Below, one piece after another: positions 17,462-25,460 of a stretch of DNA of 38,102 nucleotides. This DNA comes from an uncultured Flavobacteriaceae bacterium (GTDB lineage: Bacteria > Bacteroidota > Bacteroidia > Flavobacteriales > Flavobacteriaceae). The stretch spans positions 1 to 38,102 of the forward strand of contig CAMZLD010000109.1 in the NCBI GenBank assembly GCA_947311635.1. The letters are read 5' to 3'. The stretch's first letter is position 1, and every line of letters begins with the position of its first letter. The notes beneath the pieces were generated by a model. The model had not been told where the DNA came from, made no database searches, and saw only the letters and a list, made by a program, of their open reading frames with translations. The translations under genes and the position numbers were made by a program.

Positions 17462-17922
17462 ATTTTTAAACTTATTTTATGAAACACCCAAGCTGGTCCT
17501 ATTAATAAAAATTTGATATCATTTAAAAAAGAGGGTTTTGCGCCTTCAATTTTATGTCCATAAAATTGCCCAATCCATGCTAAAATAAAAATGGATAAGG
17601 AAAAGTATAATAACGATGTAGTTGTGCTTATAAAGTAATTCACATAGATACAAATCATAATAAGTACAAGCATTTTAACAAAAATATGAATAGACAGCCT
17701 AAAATAAAAGATTAATAACAATATGCCAAATAAAAAAGCCCAATTTTCTATAAAAGGGTTATTGAGTTGTAATGTTTCTTGAAGAAAATGGGTTGGAATA
17801 CTCATGAGCAATCCAATAATACTGAAAAAAATTGCTGGTACACAAATAAAGTGAATTTTTTGATTTGTTTTGTTTTGATGACTTAAAGCATAGGCATCAA
17901 ACCATTGTTGCATTGTTTTCAT
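17437..17922 (-). CDS. DUF962 / Mpo1-like membrane protein with element-encoded C-terminus
   Basis: A 161-residue four-helix membrane protein of the Mpo1/YGL010w family. Members include an Fe-dependent dioxygenase that shortens 2-hydroxy fatty acids in yeast. Conserved parts are WFDAYALSHQNKTNQKIHFICVPAIFFS at the start and GHKIEGAKPSF...IGPAWVFHK near the end, with the expected His residues. The final residues NSVRLKT and the TAA stop are encoded by transposon-like copy A, so the native end has been replaced. If the element is removed together with one target copy, the frame reads ...KINK* with its TGA overlapping the OmpA ATG. Confidence 0.85.
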   Translation of the reverse strand: MKTMQQWFDAYALSHQNKTNQKIHFICVPAIFFSIIGLLMSIPTHFLQETLQLNNPFIENWAFLFGILLLIFYFRLSIHIFVKMLVLIMICIYVNYFISTTTSLLYFSLSIFILAWIGQFYGHKIEGAKPSFLNDIKFLLIGPAWVFHKISLKINSVRLKT

Positions 17923-17988
17923 TAAAAGTCTTTAATTGCCGTAAACATACGAAATTTTTTTGCATCTTTGACTATCAATAGCTTATCT

Positions 17989-18546
17989 ATGGCAAGAACA
18001 CCTTCTAAAATGATTTCTTTAGGGTCTAAAATTCCTAATTTTTTGTTGCCAAATGTGATAAACGATGACTTTGTGTCTTTACAAGATTTTTCTAGTAAAA
18101 AAGGTGCCGTTATTTTATTTATTTGTAATCATTGCCCATTTGTTATTCATATTAATAGTGTTTTAGTTAAAATAGCCAATGCATATCAATCAAAAGGCAT
18201 ACAATTTATTGCAATTTCTAGTAATGATGTTACACATTATCCGCAAGATGCGCCAGCGTTGATGAAAAAAGTTGCTCTAGAAAATGCGTATCCGTTTCCG
18301 TATTTATTTGATGAAAGTCAAGAAGTTGCTATAGCATTTAATGCGGCTTGTACACCAGATATTTTTGTTTATAATGCAAATGATATTCTAATTTATAGAG
18401 GTCAGTTTGATGCGTCTAGACCACAAAATGGTATTGAAGTAACAGGTAGTGATTTAAAATTTGCTTTAGATTGTTTGTTAAAAGGAGTAAAAAACACTCG
18501 TTTACAAAAACCAAGTATTGGGTGTAATATTAAATGGAAAAAATAA
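17989..18546 (+). CDS. thioredoxin-fold peroxiredoxin-like protein
   Basis: A protein of about 185 residues of the AhpC/TSA-like (PRX_like) group: LGSKIPNFLLPNVINDDFVSLQDF, then the active-site segment ILFICNHCPFV with a CxxC motif. IAISSNDVTHYPQDAPALM, YPFPYLFDESQEVAIAF, ACTPDIFVYNANDILIYRGQFD and a conserved C-terminal PSIGCNIKWK follow. Such proteins are redox enzymes of uncertain substrate. It has no signal peptide. ATG 17989 (MARTPSKM) is preferred to the ORF-track start 7 codons upstream. It diverges from DUF962 and ends at a strong terminator. Confidence 0.88.
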   Translation: MARTPSKMISLGSKIPNFLLPNVINDDFVSLQDFSSKKGAVILFICNHCPFVIHINSVLVKIANAYQSKGIQFIAISSNDVTHYPQDAPALMKKVALENAYPFPYLFDESQEVAIAFNAACTPDIFVYNANDILIYRGQFDASRPQNGIEVTGSDLKFALDCLLKGVKNTRLQKPSIGCNIKWKK

Positions 18547-18580
18547 AAGTCGTTCTTTTGGTAAAAAAAGAGCGACTTTT
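18546..18580 (+). terminator. intrinsic terminator after the peroxiredoxin-like gene
   Basis: AAAAGTCGTTCTTTT and AAAAGAGCGACTTTT form a 15-bp stem with one G-T pair around a short loop, directly after the TAA. Confidence 0.8.
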
Positions 18581-18606
18581 GAAAATAAATGTATAGTTTT
18601 TATTTT

Positions 18607-18823
18607 ATTATTGTCTGATTAAAATTTATAAAAACGCTAAAAAGTTATGTTTAATAGAGGTTCTAAGAGCTTTTTTAAATAGACACCTTGTTTTTTCTTT
18701 TTTATTTTATTTTTTCTGTCAATAACAATAATTTCAAATAACTGTTTATCGTATAGTTACCATCAAGTCTTTTATCTTTCGTCAATAGTGAAACGGTCTT
18801 CCGTCTTTAGACGGACACTACTA
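18607..18823 (+). mobile_element. MITE-like element, copy B (217 bp)
   Basis: Same orientation as copy A, from ATTATTGTCTGATT to GACGGACACTACTA. Small deletions in the T-rich centre account for the shorter length. The flanks share only TTTTTA at their first six positions, so the target duplication is uncertain. It occupies the gap between the peroxiredoxin-like gene's terminator and the lipoprotein gene; the remaining sequence to 18909 shows no clear feature. Confidence 0.85.
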
Positions 18824-18909
18824 TTTTTAAGACATATTAATAGTCCTCTTTTTAATTTTTTGGCATAAAGTTTGAAATAAACTTAACAGAAACCATAAAA
18901 CGAAAGATT

Positions 18910-19821
18910 ATGAAGACGACAAAACTACTATTCGCATTTATTATTGCCATTACATTTTCTTCTTGTATCATAGAAGAAGATCTATATTACGGCAATGATG
19001 TATCATTAGAACAAGTATTAACGGCTAATGACATATGGTATGTAGATTTCCATAGAACAACAGGCACAGGAGACGTACCTTTTATTTCAAAAGCATTTAC
19101 CTTGAGTTTTTTAAACGGAAGTTTATACGCAAATAACAATTTAGTTGGTATAGGTTCTACAGGTGCTGCTTATGGTACAAGAATTGGTTATTACGACACC
19201 AATAGAGACTATTTAGAAGTGAGACATAACTTAGATGGTTATATTGACTTAGATGTTGTTGTCGTCTCTCCTTATGAAATTAGACTTGTAGATAGGCTTA
19301 CTAATGTGACCTATTATTTAGAAGGATATTCTAAAAATACGTTTGATTTTGATCAAGTGTTTTATGATAATATTGAATATTTTTTACAAGAATATGTTGC
19401 TTGGGAAAAAACCTATACAAGTAATACAGGTGCTTTAAATGCTTTTGATAACGAAAACTATTTAGCATTTACACCAGAAAATATTACAACTTTTTATTCT
19501 TCTCAAGATACAAATGGCATGAATATTGATTTAATTAATTGGGATTTTGTAGGTAACTACACCATCTATGATGTTAATGGTTATGATAATTTAAAAATTT
19601 TAACATTAGATTATGATAATACAGACAATGAAGAGCTTGAATTAACCGTTATAAATGATGGAGCTATAGAATTGTATCATGTTGCATCTGGAACAACGTA
19701 TAGATTTGGAGGTGAAGGGTTTATACAGTATTTAAGAACAGCCCAAGGAGCTGTAAAAAAAGAAAGAAAAAGAATAAAGGTTAAACGACCTATAAAAGAG
19801 AGACAAAAGCATTTAAAATAA
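18910..19821 (+). CDS. uncharacterised lipoprotein
   Basis: A 303-residue protein with a clear lipoprotein signal (LLFAFIIAITFSSC). The mature part is acidic and rich in aromatic residues, with predicted beta strands (KAFTLSFLNGSLYANNNLVG, EIRLVDRLTNVTYYLEG). It ends with a very basic tail (KKERKRIKVKRPIKERQKHL) that contrasts with the acidic body. No enzyme motif was recognised. It is flanked by element copies B and C and has its own strong terminator. Similar lipoproteins are common and unnamed in flavobacteria. Confidence 0.75.
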   Translation: MKTTKLLFAFIIAITFSSCIIEEDLYYGNDVSLEQVLTANDIWYVDFHRTTGTGDVPFISKAFTLSFLNGSLYANNNLVGIGSTGAAYGTRIGYYDTNRDYLEVRHNLDGYIDLDVVVVSPYEIRLVDRLTNVTYYLEGYSKNTFDFDQVFYDNIEYFLQEYVAWEKTYTSNTGALNAFDNENYLAFTPENITTFYSSQDTNGMNIDLINWDFVGNYTIYDVNGYDNLKILTLDYDNTDNEELELTVINDGAIELYHVASGTTYRFGGEGFIQYLRTAQGAVKKERKRIKVKRPIKERQKHLK

Positions 19822-19875
19822 AGTTTGGTTAGTTGATTTTTGGTTGGCTATGAAAATAGCCAATTAGAAAGAAAG

Positions 19876-19902
19876 GCCGCTCTACCAAGAGCGGCTTTTT
19901 CT
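19876..19902 (+). terminator. intrinsic terminator after the lipoprotein gene
   Basis: GCCGCTCT-ACCA-AGAGCGGC gives a perfect 8-bp GC-rich stem followed by TTTTTCTTT. Confidence 0.9.
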
Positions 19903-19915
19903 TTGATTAAAAAAT

Positions 19916-20139
19916 ATTATTGTCCGATTCAAATTTATAAAAACGCTAAAAAGTTATGTTTAATAGAGGTTCTAAGAGCTTTTTTTAAATAGACACCTTG
20001 CTTTTACTGTTTTTTTAATTTTATGTTATCTATCAATAACAATAATTTTCAACTAACTGTTTATCGTATAGTTACAAGCAAGTCTTTTATCTTTCGTCTA
20101 ATAGTGAAACGGTCTTACGTCTTTAGATGGACAATACTA
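19916..20139 (+). mobile_element. MITE-like 224-bp element, copy C, with perfect 10-bp direct repeats
   Basis: The left end is ATTATTGTCCGATT and the right end is GATGGACAATACTA. The direct flanks are identical: ATTAAAAAAT at 19906-19915 and again at 20140-20149. This defines the element as exactly 224 bp with a 10-bp target duplication. It lies between the lipoprotein gene's terminator and the AlbA_2 gene, only 38 bp before that ATG. Confidence 0.93.
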
Positions 20140-20177
20140 ATTAAAAAATTGTAATTTTAATGCTGAAATAGATAGCG

Positions 20178-21317
20178 ATGCTTAATAAACGTTTATTGAT
20201 ACGAAATTTACTAGCTCATAATGATGAGAATAGTTTTTACGACAATAAGCAACGTTTAGACCTCAATCATAAAATAGGAAAAGCAAAGTTTATCAAGCAT
20301 ATTTGCGCACTATCAAACGCTAATCCTGCAAATAATTCATATATAGTTGTCGGTATTGAAGACAGTACAAATGCTATTTTAGGAGTTGATTTTTTTGATG
20401 ACAGTAAGATTCAGAATTTGGTAAATGCACATTTATTAAACCCACCAAAAATTCAATATGAAAACGTATCATTTCCTACACTTCCGAAGTATAAAGCAAT
20501 AGGGTTAATTACAATTCATGCAACACCTCAGCTTACTGTTTTTAAAAAAAATGCATGGAAATATAAAAAAGGAGATGCCTTTTATAGAAGAGGAAGCAAT
20601 TCTTTATTAGCCCCACCTAATTTTGAACTTCAAAATACCAATAAAAAGATTGTTGCATCTATAGAAAAAAATGCAAGTAATAACATAGAATTGACATTAA
20701 ATGGAGTGTTTCATTTTATGGATAAACACAAAGCTGCATACCATCCACAATACAAAGTTTTTAATGAGCAATTTGTATTGTGTTGGGCAGGACAGCAAAA
20801 AAAAATAGGCAAAGAAACGTTTTATTCACGTGTAGATATTGAGCTGGTTAATGAGCAAGTGCGTTTATTTTATTCAGATCTAGACGATGTAAAGATAGAA
20901 TTTGACAACAACTCATTTCGTATTACAGAATTTGTTCAATTAGGAATTAATGACATCATTAAACTTTATCCATTAGAAAAAAAAGTGATTCATTTTAAAG
21001 GAAACGGACGTTATGTTATTGCTTCCGAAGTACTTTTTGAAGCTCCACAATTTGATCTTAAAAACCTGCACCATGTTTATAATACATACAATACACTTCT
21101 TCATAAACTAGAATCACACACCATATTAAGTCAGCAAGACATAAAAATGTTAGAAAAAGCCCCTATTATTTTTATGATTTGCATTTTACATGAATTTGAA
21201 AATGCCAAAGAGCGTTTAGATACTTTAAAACCCTATTTAAAAGCATTAGATAATAAAAAAGCATATATTAAATACAAAGAAGTTAAAAGGATTCTTCGGA
21301 AATTAAAATATCGATAA
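20178..21317 (+). CDS. AlbA_2 (Schlafen-type) domain protein
   Basis: A 379-residue protein. Residues about 10-145 match the AlbA_2 fold found in Schlafen-like nucleic-acid-binding proteins: GKAKFIKHICALSNANP, SYIVVGIEDSTNAILGVDFF, VNAHLLNPPKIQYEN and KGDAFYRRGSNSLLAP. The rest (about 150-379) is not recognised and has a helical C-terminus rich in Lys and Leu. The function is unknown; members are predicted regulators, nucleases or RNA-binding proteins. It shares a bidirectional terminator with the aldehyde dehydrogenase. Its upstream region is occupied by copy C, so its promoter is either within 38 bp of the ATG or inside the element. Confidence 0.75.
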   Translation: MLNKRLLIRNLLAHNDENSFYDNKQRLDLNHKIGKAKFIKHICALSNANPANNSYIVVGIEDSTNAILGVDFFDDSKIQNLVNAHLLNPPKIQYENVSFPTLPKYKAIGLITIHATPQLTVFKKNAWKYKKGDAFYRRGSNSLLAPPNFELQNTNKKIVASIEKNASNNIELTLNGVFHFMDKHKAAYHPQYKVFNEQFVLCWAGQQKKIGKETFYSRVDIELVNEQVRLFYSDLDDVKIEFDNNSFRITEFVQLGINDIIKLYPLEKKVIHFKGNGRYVIASEVLFEAPQFDLKNLHHVYNTYNTLLHKLESHTILSQQDIKMLEKAPIIFMICILHEFENAKERLDTLKPYLKALDNKKAYIKYKEVKRILRKLKYR

Positions 21318-21322
21318 TAAAA

Positions 21323-21348
21323 AAAGCCGCTCAATTTTGAGCGGCTTT
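21323..21348. terminator. bidirectional terminator between convergent genes
   Basis: AAAGCCGCTCAATTTTGAGCGGCTTT is a near-perfect palindrome with A and T tracts on both sides. It lies between the AlbA_2 stop and the aldehyde dehydrogenase stop and can serve both. Confidence 0.92.
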
Positions 21349-21366
21349 AAGTTGTTTGATAAAATA

Positions 21367-22920
21367 TTACAAATCAAATTTGATACCTTGTGCTAAAGGT
21401 AATTCTGTTGTATAATTAATGGTATTTGTTTGTCTTCTCATATACACCTTCCATGCATCAGAGCCTGACTCTCTTCCGCCTCCAGTTTCTTTTTCTCCAC
21501 CAAAAGCTCCGCCTATTTCTGCACCAGAAGTGCCAATGTTTACGTTTGCAATTCCACAGTCAGAACCAGCAACAGATAAAAAGGCTTCTGCTTCTCTTAA
21601 GTTATTGGTCATTATAGCAGAAGACAAGCCTTGTACTACACCGTTTTGAACGTCTATGGCATTGGTTACGTCTCCAGAATATTTTAATAAATATAAAACC
21701 GGAGCAAATGTTTCGTGCTGTACAATTTCAAAATGATTTTGAGCTTCTGCAATAGCAGGTTTTACGTAGCAACCGCTTTCGTAGCCTTCGCCTTCTAAAA
21801 CACCACCTTCTACTATTAAAGTACCGCCTTCTGCAACTACTTTTTCTCTTGCAAGATTATATTGCTTAACCGCATCTGTATCAATTAATGGTCCAACGTG
21901 GTTGTTTTCGTCTAATGGATTCCCGATACGTAATTGTCCGTAAGCTTTTACAATTGCTTCTTTTACTTTGTCGTAAATAGAGTCGTGAATAATCAATCTT
22001 CTGGTAGAAGTACAACGTTGCCCTGCAGTACCAACAGCACCAAATACAGCGCCAATAACGGTCATTTTAATATCAGAGTCTGGGGTTACAATTATAGCGT
22101 TGTTTCCGCCTAATTCTAATAATGATTTACCCAAACGTTTTGCAACGGCTTGCGCTACAATTTTACCCATTCTTATAGAACCTGTGGCAGAAATTAATGG
22201 CACACGGTTGTCGTTGGTCATAAGTTCGCCAACGCGGTAATCACCATTTACCAAATTACTTATTCCTTCTGGCAAGTTGTTTTCTGCAAACACTTCTGCA
22301 GCTATATTTTGACAAGCAATACCACACAAAGGAGCTTTTTCACTGGGTTTCCAAACGCATACATCTCCACAAATCCAAGCCAAGGCTGTATTCCAAGCCC
22401 AAACGGCAACCGGAAAGTTAAAAGCAGAAATAATACCTACAACTCCAAGTGGATGATATTGCTCGTACATTCTATGACCAGGTCTTTCAGAGTGCATTGT
22501 TAAACCGTGTAATTGACGGGATAAGCCAACTGCAAAATCACAGATGTCTATCATTTCTTGTACTTCGCCTAAGCCTTCTTGATATGATTTACCCATTTCA
22601 TAAGAAACAAGTTTGCCTAAGGCTTCTTTTTTTTCTCTTAATTTTTCTCCAAATTGACGTACAATTTCACCACGTTGAGGTGCTGGTTTTGTTCTCCATG
22701 TTTTGAAAGCAGCGGTTGCTGTTTTCATCATTTTTTCATAATCTTCTTTTGAAGTGGTTTTTACTTTTCCTATTAACTTTCCATCTACGGGAGAATAAGA
22801 TTCTATAATTTCACCATTAGAAAAATGATGAGAACCTGTTGAGGTTCCTTCATTGATATCTTTTACACCTAATTCTTTAAGTGCTTTTTGTATTCCAAAA
22901 TCGGTTGCTACTGCTGGCAT
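21367..22920 (-). CDS. aldehyde dehydrogenase, ALDH7 (aminoadipate-semialdehyde) type
   Basis: A 517-residue NAD-dependent aldehyde dehydrogenase. Signature segments are YEQYHPLGVVGIISAFNFPV, WKPSEKAPLC, ATGSIRMGKIVAQ, the catalytic Glu region LLELGGNNAIIVTPD and the catalytic Cys region VGTAGQRCTSTRRLIIHD. SGAEIGGAFGGEKETGGGRE near the end is typical of ALDH7/antiquitin. The likely role is oxidation of alpha-aminoadipic semialdehyde in lysine catabolism; this is inferred from family resemblance. It is a single gene with no lysine pathway neighbours. Confidence 0.93.
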   Translation of the reverse strand: MPAVATDFGIQKALKELGVKDINEGTSTGSHHFSNGEIIESYSPVDGKLIGKVKTTSKEDYEKMMKTATAAFKTWRTKPAPQRGEIVRQFGEKLREKKEALGKLVSYEMGKSYQEGLGEVQEMIDICDFAVGLSRQLHGLTMHSERPGHRMYEQYHPLGVVGIISAFNFPVAVWAWNTALAWICGDVCVWKPSEKAPLCGIACQNIAAEVFAENNLPEGISNLVNGDYRVGELMTNDNRVPLISATGSIRMGKIVAQAVAKRLGKSLLELGGNNAIIVTPDSDIKMTVIGAVFGAVGTAGQRCTSTRRLIIHDSIYDKVKEAIVKAYGQLRIGNPLDENNHVGPLIDTDAVKQYNLAREKVVAEGGTLIVEGGVLEGEGYESGCYVKPAIAEAQNHFEIVQHETFAPVLYLLKYSGDVTNAIDVQNGVVQGLSSAIMTNNLREAEAFLSVAGSDCGIANVNIGTSGAEIGGAFGGEKETGGGRESGSDAWKVYMRRQTNTINYTTELPLAQGIKFDL

Positions 22921-22998
22921 ATCTAAGTTTTTAATAATTAAAATTTCTAACTGCTAAATTACAAATAATTATGCGGTATGTAAAGGGCTTTAAAACAA

Positions 22999-23030
22999 AA
23001 TCCGCTTCTTTGTTAATAAGAAGCGGAATT
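22999..23030 (-). terminator. intrinsic terminator for the sigma/anti-sigma operon
   Basis: TCCGCTTCTT and AAGAAGCGGA form a perfect 10-bp stem; on the minus strand it is followed by TTTTGTTTT. It sits about 33 nt after the anti-sigma/barrel gene stop. Confidence 0.9.
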
Positions 23031-23062
23031 GCTGTTTGGTAACCAACCAAACTATTAACCAA

Positions 23063-24421
23063 CTAAAATTTAAAGTTTAATCCTGAATAAACACCTATAA
23101 AATAAGGTTTTAAACCGCCTTCATTTGTAGAAAATGTATTGGTTTGTATTTTTAGTGTTGGCGCAATATTAAAGTAAAGGGCTTTAGAAATTTTATAATC
23201 GAAATCTAAACCAATATTTCCTGAAAAATTTAAAGTATTTAAATTGGTTGCTTTTCCTAAATTGGTTGTATAATCTACGGTACTTACAGAAACTTTATTT
23301 GCATCTAAAAATAATGTGCTAATTCCACCAAAAAAATTAAGACCAAATTTTGTGTTGTTGTTAAGTTTGTATTTTATTTCTAAGGGAATTTCTATATATC
23401 CAAATTCTTGATAAAGCGTTCCTTTAACACTTGTTCTTAAATCCTGTTGGTTAGAAGATCCTAGTGGAGAAACAGTAGGGTTTGCCGTAACATTTACATT
23501 TGTTGATTGGGGACTAGCAATGGTCGAAAAACTTTTAGATTCTAATGAAGGAGATACATACACATCATTATTAGAATAACTAAGAGCAAGTTTATGAACA
23601 CCGGTTTGAACACTTAAACGGTCATTTATGGCGTAATTTACCCGAAAACCATACGAAAAATTCGAAATGCTATTTTTTGCTTTGTTTGCTAGTTTTTTAT
23701 CTATAGAAGAGCCTTTTCTTTCAAAAGGACTAAAAAATACTGGCGCTACTATTGATGAAACGGTCCAGTTAGAAGTACTTATAGAGGGCACATCATTTTC
23801 GGCAATGATTTTATCTTCATTAAATTTAATGGTTTGTTTTTTTGGTTTTAAGGTTGCAACAATGTTTAGTGAATCGTTTGTTTTAAAAGTAGCTTTATTT
23901 GCAGTAGTTGTTTTTATACTTTCATTTAAATCTAATTGAGCAACATTTTTATTTTTTACAGTTCTAATAGCTTGTTTAGAATTGGTGTCTTTATTTAATA
24001 AAGGTTCTTGAGAGGTAGATTTAAATGACTGTATCTCCTTTTTAGTAGATGTAGCTAAAATAATCGTTTCCTCTTTTTTATGTGCTATATTTTTAGATGA
24101 AACATCTAAATTATTAGTTGTTTGTTCTTCTCTAAAAAGCTTATTGTTTTTGGTTTCAAGTTGTTTTTTGTTTTGTACAACTGTTACATTAGGAAGCGAT
24201 TTATCTAGAGGAGATAAAGTGCGTGTATCTTTTTGTTGAAATAATAAAAAGAGGGCAATAGCAGCAGTTATACCACCAAACCAATACCAAAAAGGAAAGA
24301 TTCTTCTTTTTTGACGACCATCTAATTGGCGTTCTATGTTTTTCCAAATAGCTTCTGAAGGTTCTTGTTCAAAATCCTTTAGTTTTTCTTGAAATAAACG
24401 ATCTATATTTTTCTGTTTCAT
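23063..24421 (-). CDS. anti-sigma-like N-terminus fused to outer-membrane beta-barrel domain
   Basis: A 452-residue protein. Residues 1-40 are cytoplasmic (NIDRLFQEKLKDFEQEPSEA), like the heads of flavobacterial anti-sigma factors. One transmembrane helix follows at about 43-62 (FPFWYWFGGITAAIALFLLF). A low-complexity Lys/Thr/Asn linker runs to about residue 230. The C-terminal 200 residues read as an outer-membrane beta-barrel (FSYGFRVNYAINDRLSVQTG, YIEIPLEIKYKLNNNTKFGL) with a final Phe (NFKF). The gene starts two bases after the sigma-factor stop, so it probably controls that sigma factor. A helix plus a barrel in one chain is unusual topologically. Confidence 0.8.
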   Translation of the reverse strand: MKQKNIDRLFQEKLKDFEQEPSEAIWKNIERQLDGRQKRRIFPFWYWFGGITAAIALFLLFQQKDTRTLSPLDKSLPNVTVVQNKKQLETKNNKLFREEQTTNNLDVSSKNIAHKKEETIILATSTKKEIQSFKSTSQEPLLNKDTNSKQAIRTVKNKNVAQLDLNESIKTTTANKATFKTNDSLNIVATLKPKKQTIKFNEDKIIAENDVPSISTSNWTVSSIVAPVFFSPFERKGSSIDKKLANKAKNSISNFSYGFRVNYAINDRLSVQTGVHKLALSYSNNDVYVSPSLESKSFSTIASPQSTNVNVTANPTVSPLGSSNQQDLRTSVKGTLYQEFGYIEIPLEIKYKLNNNTKFGLNFFGGISTLFLDANKVSVSTVDYTTNLGKATNLNTLNFSGNIGLDFDYKISKALYFNIAPTLKIQTNTFSTNEGGLKPYFIGVYSGLNFKF

Positions 24422-24423
24422 AA

Positions 24424-24963
24424 TTATTTAGCTAAAAAAGAATGTGCATCATTTGCTTCTATTTTCCTTTTAAGAATACTACGCGCGCGTGATAAATTTG
24501 ATTTTGATGTACCTTCTGAAATTGTTAACATTTTTGCGATTTCTTTATGAGAATATCCATCTAAAACATAGAGGTTAAAAACCATACGGTATCTATCTGG
24601 AAGTTCCTGAATCAAGGCCAATAAATAATCTAAACTAATCGCTTCTTCATCTACTAGTACCGTTTCGTCCTCAATGTATTCTTCATGTACTAAAGAAAGC
24701 ATTCCTTTTGTTCTATAGGTTTGTAATGCGGTATTTACAATGATTCGTTTGATCCAACCTTCAAAAGAGCCTTTAAATTTAAATTGGTCTATTTTCTTAA
24801 AAATGGTCATAAATCCATTTTGTAAATTATCTTCTGCTTCTTGTTTGTTTTTTGAATATTTTAAACATAACGAAAACAACTTAGCAGCATAAAGCTGATA
24901 AATTTGCGCTTGAGCCTTGCGGTCTTTTTGCGCGCATTTTTTTATAAGTTGTTTTAATTTCAA
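24424..24963 (-). CDS. ECF-type RNA polymerase sigma factor
   Basis: A 179-residue sigma-70 of the ECF type. Region 2 is LFSLCLKYSKNKQEAEDNLQ through FEGWIKRIIVNTALQTYR. Region 4 is LPDRYRMVFNLYVLDGYSHK with the helix-turn-helix EIAKMLTISEGTSKSNLSRA. The start codon is TTG in this frame; the nearby ATG (ATGAACCGT) is out of frame. It lies between a small lipoprotein gene and the anti-sigma/barrel gene. The stimulus is unknown. Confidence 0.92.
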   Translation of the reverse strand: MKLKQLIKKCAQKDRKAQAQIYQLYAAKLFSLCLKYSKNKQEAEDNLQNGFMTIFKKIDQFKFKGSFEGWIKRIIVNTALQTYRTKGMLSLVHEEYIEDETVLVDEEAISLDYLLALIQELPDRYRMVFNLYVLDGYSHKEIAKMLTISEGTSKSNLSRARSILKRKIEANDAHSFLAK

Positions 24964-24973
24964 TACGGTTCAT

Positions 24974-25381
24974 TTAATTTACTGGCACTATTACTTCTTC
25001 ATATATATCGTCGCCATTTGAGGTTTTTCCTTTCCAAAATTTTAAGATATAATCATTTTGTTGCGTTGCTGTGATGTTAAAAGAATATTCAAAAACCTGG
25101 TTATTAACGGCCTGACAATTGCTAGACTCCTTTTCAATAGCACTTATAGCAATGATTCTAGTGCTGTTATCTTCCTCTAAATACAGATCGTAAAAACGAT
25201 AACAAAAAGAGGGTAATTTATATTTAATAATAATGGTGCTCTCTTGGCCTAAATGAAAAGTATCTGGTACCGTAAAGGCTTCAATAGGTATAATTTTCAT
25301 ATTGACCAAAGTATTTTGCTCTTCTAAAGAGCAAGATAGTATTGTAAGTAACAATAAGAAAAGAGCCCATTTGTTTTTCAT
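24974..25381 (-). CDS. small lipoprotein preceding the sigma factor
   Basis: A 135-residue protein with a lipoprotein signal (LFLLLLTILSC). The mature part is a beta-rich domain (DTFHLGQESTIIIKYKLPSF, YSFNITATQQNDYILKFW) that looks like an immunoglobulin-type fold. No family was recognised. It is the first gene of a three-gene run with the ECF sigma factor and the anti-sigma/barrel protein. It could be a sensor or a target of that system; this is positional inference only. The start of its mRNA overlaps the divergent LuxE-like promoter. Confidence 0.75.
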   Translation of the reverse strand: MKNKWALFLLLLTILSCSLEEQNTLVNMKIIPIEAFTVPDTFHLGQESTIIIKYKLPSFCYRFYDLYLEEDNSTRIIAISAIEKESSNCQAVNNQVFEYSFNITATQQNDYILKFWKGKTSNGDDIYEEVIVPVN

Positions 25382-25424
25382 GATGTTGTTTTCCTTTTGG
25401 TATTTACAAGATACAAAATATCAG

Positions 25425-25452
25425 TTTGGTTGCGTAAAAAAAGTTACTTTTG
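25425..25452 (+). promoter_or_regulatory. flavobacterial promoter for the LuxE-like operon
   Basis: TTTG at 25425-25428 and TACTTTTG at 25445-25452 fit the Bacteroidota -33 (TTTG) and -7 (TAnnTTTG) elements with 16 nt between them. The ATG is 8 nt after the -7 box, so the transcript would have almost no leader. Confidence 0.65.
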
Positions 25453-25460
25453 TGGCAAGT

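Noticed and set aside
17238-20139. Copies A-C as a CRISPR array or tandem repeat
   Set aside because: The spacing is over 1 kb, whole genes lie between copies, and orientation changes elsewhere; there are no short regularly spaced repeats or cas genes.
20178-21317. AlbA_2/Schlafen-type gene as an antiphage defence island
   Set aside because: It is a solitary gene with no nuclease, helicase, toxin or restriction partner nearby and lies among housekeeping genes.
21419-22706. Several plus-strand ORFs opposite the aldehyde dehydrogenase
   Set aside because: They are antisense shadows with biased composition and no recognisable domains.
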